Shown here: positions 18,330 through 25,936 of the stretch, one piece after another
Position numbering within the stretch: the first letter of the stretch is position 1
Layout of the letters: each line of letters opens with the position of its first letter
Assembly (NCBI GenBank): GCA_903837075.1
Contig: CAILTI010000006.1
Location: 1 to 32,560, forward strand
Origin: an uncultured bacterium
GTDB taxonomy: Bacteria > Patescibacteriota > Minisyncoccia > Phycocordibacterales > PALSA-1337
Direction of reading: 5' to 3'
DNA length: 32,560 nt
The notes under the pieces: generated by a model
The model's input: the letters and a program-made list of their open reading frames with translations, nothing else
Databases searched by the model: none
Told to the model about the DNA's origin: nothing
Program-made: the position numbers and the translations under genes

Positions 18330-20582
18330 ATGAACTACCTTCACTGGAATGAAACCACCATCACCGACTTCTCGGACCAGAATATTTCCGATATGTACAA
18401 CCGTGGCTATGTCTTCACTCGACTTGGCAGAGGCATGATGCAACAGACGCGCTCGGTACGTATCGATCTGTCCAAATATTCACCGACTAGTGAAAATAGA
18501 CGCATATTGAAGAAAACAGACGGTATCACATTGGATACAGCGAGTCTGCCGATCACGAACTATGACTTCAAGATCGGTAAAATAGCCAAAGACTTCTATG
18601 AGGCCAAGTTCGGTCCAGGTATCATGAGCGCCCAGAAAATTAAGGAGATGCTAACTCAAGGCGAAAAAAGTAATTTCAATACTTTGTTTGAATACACTAT
18701 ACTCACTGACCCGACGAAGCCACCGCAAAATCCGGACATCTCTCCCATCGCCTACACTATCGCTTACGAGAATACCTCTTTACTACATTACTCATACCCT
18801 TTTTATGATCTCAACACAACTGAGAAAGATACCGGCCTCGGGATGATGATACGCGCTATCGAATATGCCAAAGCTGCTGGTCTGAAATATGTATATCTCG
18901 GCTCCCTCCAGCGTCCTAGCGACACATACAAACTGCAATTCGAAGGTTTGGAATGGTTCGACGGCACTACTTGGCAAACGGATCTCAAAAAAGTCAAAGC
19001 AGTACTCGGAGAAAAACAACTACCATCACTCAACATGACAAATCTGCCAAAAAAGATCCACGTTATCGGTATCTGTGGTGTGGCTATGAGCGCCATTGCC
19101 ATCGCTTTCAGAGAAAGAGGGGTAGAAGTTACCGGTAGTGACAAGGGATTCTATCCTCCCGTCTCAACAGAATTGGAAAAGCACAACATCTATTTCTATG
19201 CTGGCTGGCATCCAGAAAAGATGATGGAAGGTGGCGCACCAGACGCGATAATGATCGGCGCCGCTTCAGGTAGTCACAATCCAGAAACCATTTATGCCAA
19301 GGAGCATGATATCCCGATGTACTCATTTCCGGAGATGTTAGGTAAATATTTTGTCAGGGAAAATTCTATCGTCTGCTCTGGTACCTGGGGAAAAACTTCA
19401 TCTTCTGCCCTGTTGTCTTTCATACTAGAGCACGCAAAAAAAGATCCTTCGTATATGTTCGGTGGCGTCTCCCTATCCCACGGATCATCAGCCAAATTGA
19501 CAGACTCAACATGGAGTGTTTTCGAGGGCGACGAATACAAGAGTTCCCCAACAGACCTTCGAGCAAAATTTTTTCATTACAAACCGACCCATCTATTATT
19601 GACAGCAGTTTCTTGGGATCACGCAGATCTGTATACGACAGAAGACAGCTATTTCGAGGCGTTCAGAAAGTTGCTATCGGGAATGCCACATGATGGCCTA
19701 TTGGTCATGAGGGCCAACCAGCCCGGCATCGACAGGATCAGGAGTTCATTCGATGGGCGTGTTGTTAGTTATGGTTCTGCGATGCCTGGTAAATTTGACG
19801 AAAATGTAGTCAAACTTCATGACCATGCAAAATCGGATTCCCCGCAAATTTCACAGAATACGATAGCCCCAGACTACACATACTCTGATATTCACCAATC
19901 CAGATCTGGCATAGACTTCGCCATTTCACATAAAGGACAGATATTTCACATCCATTCCCCACTTCTCGGCGATTTTCAAGCGGAAAACATCACCGGCTGC
20001 TTCGCCTTGGCAAGTACTATGGGCATTGACGGAGCAGAGATCATCGAGGCTATTTCACTATTCAATGGATTGAAGAGAAGGATGGAAAAGCGTTTTGATG
20101 GCACGACCCCGGGAGGCGGAAAGACTATTTCGAATGGTATCACTGTGATCGACGATATCGCCCATTCACCAGAAAAGGCGTCATCCGTTCTGAAGACCTT
20201 GAAAGATATTTATGGTGGCAAAAATGGAGGACGGGTCTTTGCCATTTTCGAACCAAATATTGGAGGCCGCGAACGCCAGTCAGCCGACAAATATGATGGC
20301 GCATTCGTCGACGCCGACACAGTGATCATCCCGAAACTCACAAAGTTGAAGATCGCAGCCGAGTCATCAAAGACTCCCGACTCGACGGAGTCATCGCCGA
20401 TGGAAGGCGACGAATTGGCCGATAGGATCATGAGAACTCACAAATCAACCCTATTCATCGATGATGACAAGGCCTTAGTTGACTATCTATTAGCCAATAC
20501 AAAAAGCGGCGACGTGATCGCCTTCCTAGGTTCACATGGATTCAGGGGCATGATAGAAGCTGCAGGAAAAATGTTCAATTAG
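18330..20582 (+). CDS. Fusion: N-terminal ATE/Bpt-like (arginyl/leucyl-tRNA-protein transferase-type GNAT) domain + C-terminal Mpl/MurC-like Mur ligase
   Basis: N-term MMQQTRSVRIDLSKYSPTSENRRILKKTDG ... TGLGMMIRAIEYAKAAGLKYVYLGSLQRPSDTYKLQFEGLEWFDGTTW (ATE_C-like); C-term KIHVIGICGVAMSAIAIAFRERGVEVTGSD, CSGTWGKTSSSALL, FEGDEYKSSPTDLRAKFFHYKPTHLLLTAVSWDHADLY, RRMEKRFDG, VIDDIAHSPEKASSVL (Mpl/MurC). Confidence 0.83.
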   Translation: MNYLHWNETTITDFSDQNISDMYNRGYVFTRLGRGMMQQTRSVRIDLSKYSPTSENRRILKKTDGITLDTASLPITNYDFKIGKIAKDFYEAKFGPGIMSAQKIKEMLTQGEKSNFNTLFEYTILTDPTKPPQNPDISPIAYTIAYENTSLLHYSYPFYDLNTTEKDTGLGMMIRAIEYAKAAGLKYVYLGSLQRPSDTYKLQFEGLEWFDGTTWQTDLKKVKAVLGEKQLPSLNMTNLPKKIHVIGICGVAMSAIAIAFRERGVEVTGSDKGFYPPVSTELEKHNIYFYAGWHPEKMMEGGAPDAIMIGAASGSHNPETIYAKEHDIPMYSFPEMLGKYFVRENSIVCSGTWGKTSSSALLSFILEHAKKDPSYMFGGVSLSHGSSAKLTDSTWSVFEGDEYKSSPTDLRAKFFHYKPTHLLLTAVSWDHADLYTTEDSYFEAFRKLLSGMPHDGLLVMRANQPGIDRIRSSFDGRVVSYGSAMPGKFDENVVKLHDHAKSDSPQISQNTIAPDYTYSDIHQSRSGIDFAISHKGQIFHIHSPLLGDFQAENITGCFALASTMGIDGAEIIEAISLFNGLKRRMEKRFDGTTPGGGKTISNGITVIDDIAHSPEKASSVLKTLKDIYGGKNGGRVFAIFEPNIGGRERQSADKYDGAFVDADTVIIPKLTKLKIAAESSKTPDSTESSPMEGDELADRIMRTHKSTLFIDDDKALVDYLLANTKSGDVIAFLGSHGFRGMIEAAGKMFN

Positions 20583-20602
20583 TCATTCACTGAACATTCT
20601 CT

Positions 20603-20776
20603 CTACTTTCCTTCATCTACAATGTCAGTCTTGACATTGCCACTAGATTCGATCTCCTTTACGAGCAAGGTCATGCCACAATGATCGCACTCGACAACCA
20701 TGCCTGGCGTCAGATTCGGATATCGTGAAAGGTTAACCGTGTTTTTACATTCAGGGCAAACTAGTAGAGTATTCAT
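20603..20776 (-). CDS. LysW-like zinc-ribbon small protein
   Basis: MNTLLVCPECKNTVNLSRYPNLTPGMVVECDHCGMTLLVKEIES: two CPxC/CxxC knuckles with LysW-type spacing and a 'GxVVEC' core; C-terminus ...DIVDEGK. Start taken at the internal Met of the 20603-20800 ORF. Confidence 0.65.
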   Translation of the reverse strand: MNTLLVCPECKNTVNLSRYPNLTPGMVVECDHCGMTLLVKEIESSGNVKTDIVDEGK

Positions 20777-20828
20777 AGCTTTATAATTTTGTTGAAACAT
20801 TATTTTTTAAAACGCCACAGGTGCGTTC

Positions 20829-20857
20829 TTTCAATATTAGTCGAAAAAGTGTAGGAT
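20829..20857 (+). promoter_or_regulatory. Candidate promoter for the PLP-enzyme gene
   Basis: TTTCAA (20829-20834), 17-nt spacer, TAGGAT (20852-20857), ATG at 20868; no Shine-Dalgarno visible in the short leader. Confidence 0.4.
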
Positions 20858-20867
20858 TACAAGCAAC

Positions 20868-21746
20868 ATGACACCATTAGAAAAATATCCTGAACTAGCA
20901 AAAGCACTCGGACTACGCGAGCTCTATTTCAAGCGTGAAGACTTGCACCCATACGGCTCACACAAGGGTCGTTCTATTCCGGCGATGATCGACCACTACA
21001 TGGAACAAGGTTCAGAGGAATTCGTCATCTCCTCATCAGGCAATGCGGCTCTAGCTGCCGCTCTGTATATAGAGAAGATCAACTCTGATCCTTCTCGAAT
21101 ATCCAGTCCCATGACCCTAGACATCTTTGTTGGCAACCACATAGCGCCACATAAACTGGAGAAATTGAATGCTTTGGAAGACGATAATATCAGCGTCCTC
21201 ATCAAGGAGCGACCTCTCCAATCCGCCACCCTAGCTAGTCAGGTAGGGGCCGTTAGTTTACGCCAATCGACAGATGACACCGCCCTACTCGGTTATGGGG
21301 CTCTAGCGCGAGAATTGGGCTCTACAAAGGGTATTGGGGCTATATTTATGGGCACATCTTCTGGTACCACTGCACAGGCCCTAGCCATGTATTTTACCAA
21401 TGAAAACCAGCCAGTTCAGATCCACATCGTGCAAACCTCTTCATGTCACCCTATTGCTGACGGTATCGAAACTTTCGATGGTGAAAATATTGATTCTATA
21501 GCAGATGCTATCGTTGACAGAACTGCGATGCGCAAATCTGCCCTGATTCCACTCATCAAGAAAACTGCAGGTCACTCTTGGGTAGCGTCGAATGTCGAGA
21601 TCATCGCCGCACGTGATATAGTACGAAAACATACCGGCCTAGAGATATCTACAAATAGTGCTTTGTCGGTGGTTGGTGCAATGCAGTCAGCATATAGAGG
21701 TTGGGAGATCAACGGCGCAGTGGTTTGTATGATCTGTGGAGAATAG
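20868..21746 (+). CDS. PLP-dependent enzyme of threonine synthase / fold-type II family
   Basis: LGLRELYFKREDLHPYGSHKGRSIPAMIDHYMEQGSEEFVISSSGNAALAAALY (PLP-Lys region, SSGN phosphate-binding loop), IFMGTSSGTTAQALA. Confidence 0.8.
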   Translation: MTPLEKYPELAKALGLRELYFKREDLHPYGSHKGRSIPAMIDHYMEQGSEEFVISSSGNAALAAALYIEKINSDPSRISSPMTLDIFVGNHIAPHKLEKLNALEDDNISVLIKERPLQSATLASQVGAVSLRQSTDDTALLGYGALARELGSTKGIGAIFMGTSSGTTAQALAMYFTNENQPVQIHIVQTSSCHPIADGIETFDGENIDSIADAIVDRTAMRKSALIPLIKKTAGHSWVASNVEIIAARDIVRKHTGLEISTNSALSVVGAMQSAYRGWEINGAVVCMICGE

Positions 21747-21753
21747 AATAGAG

Positions 21754-21866
21754 AATGTTCAATGTTCAATGTTCAATGTTCAATGAATGTTCAATATTCA
21801 ATATTCAATGACGCAATGTTCAGTGAATGACTAATTGAATATTCGTTGCGTTATTGAACATTGGTC
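21754..21866. repeat. TTCAATG/TTCAATA heptamer repeat block, left flank of the four-helix-bundle gene
   Basis: aatgttcaatgttcaatgttcaatgttcaatgaatgttcaatattcaatattcaatg... followed by ...ttgcgttattgaacattgg. Confidence 0.9.
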
Positions 21867-21870
21867 ATTT

Positions 21871-22236
21871 TCACTGTCCTCGCGCTTTTACAGTATCTAT
21901 TGACTTTGAAAAAATCAAAACCAATTCTCCTGCTTCAGACCACGAGCCGATCATTGTCGCACGACTTTCTGGATTGGCCTTAGCAAGCAATCTTATCCAA
22001 TGTTGCGATTCTTTTGCCTCCTTTTTTGAAATGCTCAATTTATGAATAAAATCTTTTTTACTTTCCGCCTCTGCCGCCTCGCAATAATTCGCTCCAACAG
22101 AACCAGCAGATCTTACTAATTGTTCAATAATTTTTCGATTGACTGAATCCGTGCCTATTTTCTTTACTTGTACAATAATATTTTCAGCGAATCTAGCCGT
22201 TCTCTCGACCAGGTCAAAATTTCTATGTATTTTCAT
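21871..22236 (-). CDS. Four-helix-bundle protein (TIGR02436 / S23-type IVP family)
   Basis: MKIHRNFDLVERTARFAENIIVQVKKI...IIEQLVRSAGSVGANYCEAAEAESKKDFIHKLSISKKEAKESQHWIRLL is the typical family signature. Confidence 0.88.
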   Translation of the reverse strand: MKIHRNFDLVERTARFAENIIVQVKKIGTDSVNRKIIEQLVRSAGSVGANYCEAAEAESKKDFIHKLSISKKEAKESQHWIRLLAKANPESRATMIGSWSEAGELVLIFSKSIDTVKARGQ

Positions 22237-22275
22237 AGATTATTATGTTAGTGAGTAATATCAACCACACCGAAC

Positions 22276-22347
22276 AATGCTCCATTGAACATTTAGTTAT
22301 TAGTTGTCGAATATTCAATGAACATTGAATATTGAATATTGAACATT
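22276..22347. repeat. Inverted-orientation ATTGAAT/ATTGAAC heptamer repeat block, right flank of the four-helix-bundle gene
   Basis: ctccattgaacatttag...cgaatattcaatgaacattgaatattgaatattgaacatt; contains the palindrome aatattcaatg-aa-cattgaatatt. Confidence 0.88.
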
Positions 22348-22349
22348 TT

Positions 22350-23669
22350 TTATAGACTTCTAACCGCTCTCACGAATCTCTCTCCTCTCTCCTTGCGTGA
22401 GCCATCAGAGCCATATGCCTCAAAACCTGGACTAAAGAGAACACGATCACCTTTTCTAGAATTTTCCATAGCCAATCGAGCCGCCTCTTCTATAGATGGA
22501 GCTGAAATGATATTTACGTCCTGTATTTCCCGTAGGAATGCCCTCTCACGCATCGTGCCGCTCCCAGGAACCAGGACTACGGCATGCGCATATTGCGGAA
22601 GCTTAGCAAATAATTTCGTGTAATCACTACCATTGTCTGCACCCCCCAATACGAGCACTACATTCTTATTTATCGACAGAGATTCGAGAGCCAATTCCGT
22701 AGAACGAGAAACGACTGAGGCTGTATCATTATAGAATTCTACATTCCTCAACTTCTTGATCAATTCCATGCGACCCTTTAGCGGCTTCCAAACCTTCATC
22801 AACCTCTCAGCTACATCGTCGTCGACTTTAAATAGCTTCGCTGCTTGGAGTGCGAGCGACGCATTTTCCTTGTCCTGAGGGCCACGCCCGACGAATTCCC
22901 AGGCATCTGGAATGATCCCGGTCTTGGTTCGAAGCATTTTGGCCTTTGGCTGTATCTTCAATGCATGAATGAGATCGACTACAGTATCATTGCCCACGAT
23001 AAAATTGTTATACGTCTGATATTCCAGCAATTCGAAGGCTGCATTTGAGTATGTACCCTTACTCGGTAAAGTCGTAAAGATGGCGACATGTGGACTCATG
23101 CGCGCAGCATGCAATTCTATAGCCATCGACTCCGTGACTCTCATGAGCACGATATCTCCACTCTTGATCTTTTTGAGATGAGAGATCGTGCCATTATCTG
23201 ATTCTGGGTCGATACAGTAAAGTTTCTGATCACCAAAATCAGCACATGCGCTCTCGAGCATCGGTGCGAGCATGGACACGACAGTAGATTTGCCACACAT
23301 TCCCATAACACCAACAACACTGACCGGAGGGGCCTGCTTGAAGAATACTGTTTCTGGATATTCGATCGGGATATTATTGGCTTTGACTTCTTTCAAGAAT
23401 GACGAATCGCGAGGATACTCGTGCGACAAGATCACCATATCCATGTCGAGTAGATCATCGACAGGAACTGGCCCACAGACATAATTGGCTAGACCGATAG
23501 ATCGGAGAAAGACAAGGTAGTTCTTCAGTCTCGCTTCACTTCGTAGATCATATATAGCAACTAGTGCACCGGCCTTGATGAGATATTTCACATCCTCCAT
23601 CATTTCTCCATGCAAACCGAGTCCGATGACGGCTACCATCTTACCTTTAAAATAATCTCTAGATGCCAT
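22350..23669 (-). CDS. murD: MurD-like Mur ligase (UDP-N-acetylmuramoylalanine-D-glutamate ligase family)
   Basis: GKMVAVIGLGLHGEMMEDVKYLIKAGALVAIYD, VVGVMGMCGKSTVVSML, KPLKGRMELIKKLRNVEFYNDTASVVSRSTELALESL, VVLVLGGADNGSDYTKL, VLFSPGFEAYGSDGSRKERGERFVRAV. Confidence 0.85.
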   Translation of the reverse strand: MASRDYFKGKMVAVIGLGLHGEMMEDVKYLIKAGALVAIYDLRSEARLKNYLVFLRSIGLANYVCGPVPVDDLLDMDMVILSHEYPRDSSFLKEVKANNIPIEYPETVFFKQAPPVSVVGVMGMCGKSTVVSMLAPMLESACADFGDQKLYCIDPESDNGTISHLKKIKSGDIVLMRVTESMAIELHAARMSPHVAIFTTLPSKGTYSNAAFELLEYQTYNNFIVGNDTVVDLIHALKIQPKAKMLRTKTGIIPDAWEFVGRGPQDKENASLALQAAKLFKVDDDVAERLMKVWKPLKGRMELIKKLRNVEFYNDTASVVSRSTELALESLSINKNVVLVLGGADNGSDYTKLFAKLPQYAHAVVLVPGSGTMRERAFLREIQDVNIISAPSIEEAARLAMENSRKGDRVLFSPGFEAYGSDGSRKERGERFVRAVRSL

Positions 23670-23710
23670 GATGCATACAGTCTACAACAAAGTCACTGAA
23701 GTCGGAAGGA

Positions 23711-24100
23711 CTACTTCCATATCCACTTCTTTACCCTGACCATCTCCTGTAACATTGCCTGGAGCTTTATGCTGTCATCGCTAGATATATTGGAATCAAC
23801 TAGGAAGTGCGACAATTTCTTTATGAATACTCCATACAGATCGATGAAATATTCCTGCAATATTTTGTATTGTGTATCACTGAGCTGTCCACCGACCCGC
23901 AGCTTCTCACCCTGCACACTTGTTTGATCATTGTTCGTTGAACATTGAACATTCTTTTTCCCTTCCTTCATCCTCCCCTTCGACGCCGGCCCATCTAATA
24001 TCCTCAATATCTCGAGTGGCCTCTTTACTCCTTCATATAACAATGAATCATGGTTCAATACACCCTCCAGTGAAGGTGACGCTATTTGGTAATCTCGCAT
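23711..24100 (-). CDS. Hypothetical protein with heptamer-repeat-derived segment
   Basis: MRDYQIASPSLEGVLNHDSLLYEGVKRPLEILRILDGPASK...; internal NVQCSTNNDQ is encoded by a TTCAATG-type repeat (about 23923-23954). Confidence 0.55.
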   Translation of the reverse strand: MRDYQIASPSLEGVLNHDSLLYEGVKRPLEILRILDGPASKGRMKEGKKNVQCSTNNDQTSVQGEKLRVGGQLSDTQYKILQEYFIDLYGVFIKKLSHFLVDSNISSDDSIKLQAMLQEMVRVKKWIWK

Positions 24101-24108
24101 ATAGATAA

Positions 24109-24222
24109 TGCAAAAATGAAAATTCAAAAATGAGAATTGCGAGTAATGATCTGAAATGCCTTTACTATTTACATTTCAAATCATCACCTTGGTTTTTGAT
24201 ATTTGCATTTTTAATTCTGAAT
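24109..24222. repeat. Intergenic AAAAATG/AAAATTC heptamer-type repeat with hairpin
   Basis: CAAAAATG AAAATTC AAAAATG AGAATTG, then tgatctgaaatg ... catttcaaatca (12-bp stem, one mismatch), then an inverted-like ttgatatttgcatttttaattctgaa. Confidence 0.65.
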
Positions 24223-24945
24223 AATGCTCGCAAATCTGTCTTTTGTAATGATGACATGATCGAGAACGGTGATACCCAAGATCTTCCCCGCTTGGACTAA
24301 CTGCTTTGTTATCTCGATATCTTCGGCACTAGGTGTAACCTCACCTGATGGATGGTTGTGTGCCAATACTACTGCAGCGGCATTGTATTCGATGCCGGCG
24401 CGAAACACTTCTCGTGGATGAATAATATTTGAATTGACTGTACCTATCGATATGACTTCGTCTCGTATGATCCTACTGTGTCCGTTCAGAAATAGCCCTC
24501 GGAGATGCTCCTTGGGTAGATTCCTCATATCCTGCAAATAGTCGTAAACATCCTGCGCGTTCCTGATCGTCGTAAAGCCGCTCTTGTTCTTGTCAGAATA
24601 ACGACGCGCGATCTCTCCCACCGCAACGATGACGCATGCCTTGCCTATGGGTATGTCTAGATCCTTCGATAACTGTTCGGCATCCGTCTCGGCCAATATG
24701 GTCTTTTCCCCATATTCCTTGACGATCCTATTCGATAGTTCTAGAACGTCTTCTTTAGTGGAAACTGTATTCAAGACGACGGCCATAAGTTCGCTCATAC
24801 TGAGCGACTCGGGGCCTTGAGACATGAGTCTTTGACGAGGTTTTTCCTCGTTTGGCAGGTCATGTATCGTCAGTATATAGTCACGACTAAAAGAGCGGTC
24901 TAAAAACAGCGCGTTATCGACTATTTTGTATCCGACCTTTTGCAT
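24211..24945 (-). CDS. radC: RadC family protein (JAMM/MPN domain)
   Basis: LPNEEKPRQRLMSQGPESLSMSELMAVVLNT ... EHLRGLFLNGHSRIIRDEVISIGTVNSNIIHPREVFRAGIEYNAAAVVLAHNHPSGEVTPSAEDIEITKQL. Start may be 24945 (MQKVGYK) or upstream to 25002. Confidence 0.93.
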   Translation of the reverse strand: MQKVGYKIVDNALFLDRSFSRDYILTIHDLPNEEKPRQRLMSQGPESLSMSELMAVVLNTVSTKEDVLELSNRIVKEYGEKTILAETDAEQLSKDLDIPIGKACVIVAVGEIARRYSDKNKSGFTTIRNAQDVYDYLQDMRNLPKEHLRGLFLNGHSRIIRDEVISIGTVNSNIIHPREVFRAGIEYNAAAVVLAHNHPSGEVTPSAEDIEITKQLVQAGKILGITVLDHVIITKDRFASIIQN

Positions 24946-25126
24946 ACCACCAGTATATACCAATATATTTATTTGGCGAATTTTTACAGAGTTTCCACCC
25001 ATTTCGTAATTTGGGATTTGTTAGTACCACTGTGATTTGTAATCACATCTTCATCTATATCAATACCTAGAGCATTTTTTGTGGCTAATGTTCATTATCC
25101 CTTTGAATTATGAACGGTTACCATAT

Positions 25127-25924
25127 TTATATAATCGTAGTGACTTTTTCATACAACATCGGCCAACTATCCTGTCGCATCCTGAATTTCGTCCCGTGAT
25201 TATGTCCACTTCGTGCATCAAAATCAACGAGAATTTTTGCCTCCTCAATTGCTTTTAGGAATCCCTCGAAACTGAATTTCTGCAGCATCATGACTTTCGT
25301 GTATTTATAATACTCCTTCCGACGGAATGTTTTTACTTCCGACTGAACATAGAAACTGTTGAGCAGTTTCGTGCCGGCCTTGTGTTCAAGGTCGTCAAAT
25401 CCCCAGTACGGTTGCGGGTCGAGCTCTCCGAGGCCTATCCGCTTTTTTACGGATTGGAGCCAGTGGGCGTGACGGCCGTCCACACTCTTTGCATCGAAAG
25501 AAATAAGAACCTTCTTTTCGGCACGGTCAATCTTGACCATAAAACCGCGATCGCTTCTTGAAAGACCATGGATCGTTTGCCGAAAACTCATTTCTCCCTT
25601 CTCGTATTTCTTACCATCTTCCTTATGAGCCCAGCCGTATTTCGGCAGGAGTACCTGTGGGACAAAGCGGATTGCGCGTGGCGATGGTTCAATATGAAAA
25701 AGTGTGCAGAGCGATGTAGTATCAATCCTCTGCGCCTTGAGCTCCCACTCGGCCGCATTCGGAATTGGTAGGTTATTTTCCTTAATTCCAAGCAGATCCT
25801 CCAGAGTGTTACCAATACCACCAACGTTTCCCTTTCTTGTATTCAATATCCAGTCCATAGCAGCAATTTCCCTCAGCTTTTCGATGAGAGATTGCTTGGT
25901 ATAGATTTTTGGTTTGTTAGGCAT
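25127..25924 (-). CDS. MvaI/BcnI-family type II restriction endonuclease
   Basis: LREIAAMDWILNTRKGNVGGIGNTLEDLLGIKENNLPIPNAAEWELKAQRIDTTSLCTLFHIEPSP: GIGNTLE...EWELKAQR nuclease core as in MvaI/BcnI-type enzymes. Confidence 0.82.
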   Translation of the reverse strand: MPNKPKIYTKQSLIEKLREIAAMDWILNTRKGNVGGIGNTLEDLLGIKENNLPIPNAAEWELKAQRIDTTSLCTLFHIEPSPRAIRFVPQVLLPKYGWAHKEDGKKYEKGEMSFRQTIHGLSRSDRGFMVKIDRAEKKVLISFDAKSVDGRHAHWLQSVKKRIGLGELDPQPYWGFDDLEHKAGTKLLNSFYVQSEVKTFRRKEYYKYTKVMMLQKFSFEGFLKAIEEAKILVDFDARSGHNHGTKFRMRQDSWPMLYEKVTTII

Positions 25925-25936
25925 AAAATTATTGGA

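Noticed and set aside
21754-21812. Possible CRISPR array
   Set aside because: Units are 7-nt tandem repeats without unique spacers; no cas genes in the window.
21871-22236. Diversity-generating retroelement (Avd-like protein)
   Set aside because: The four-helix-bundle protein resembles Avd, but there is no reverse transcriptase and no template/variable repeat pair in the window.
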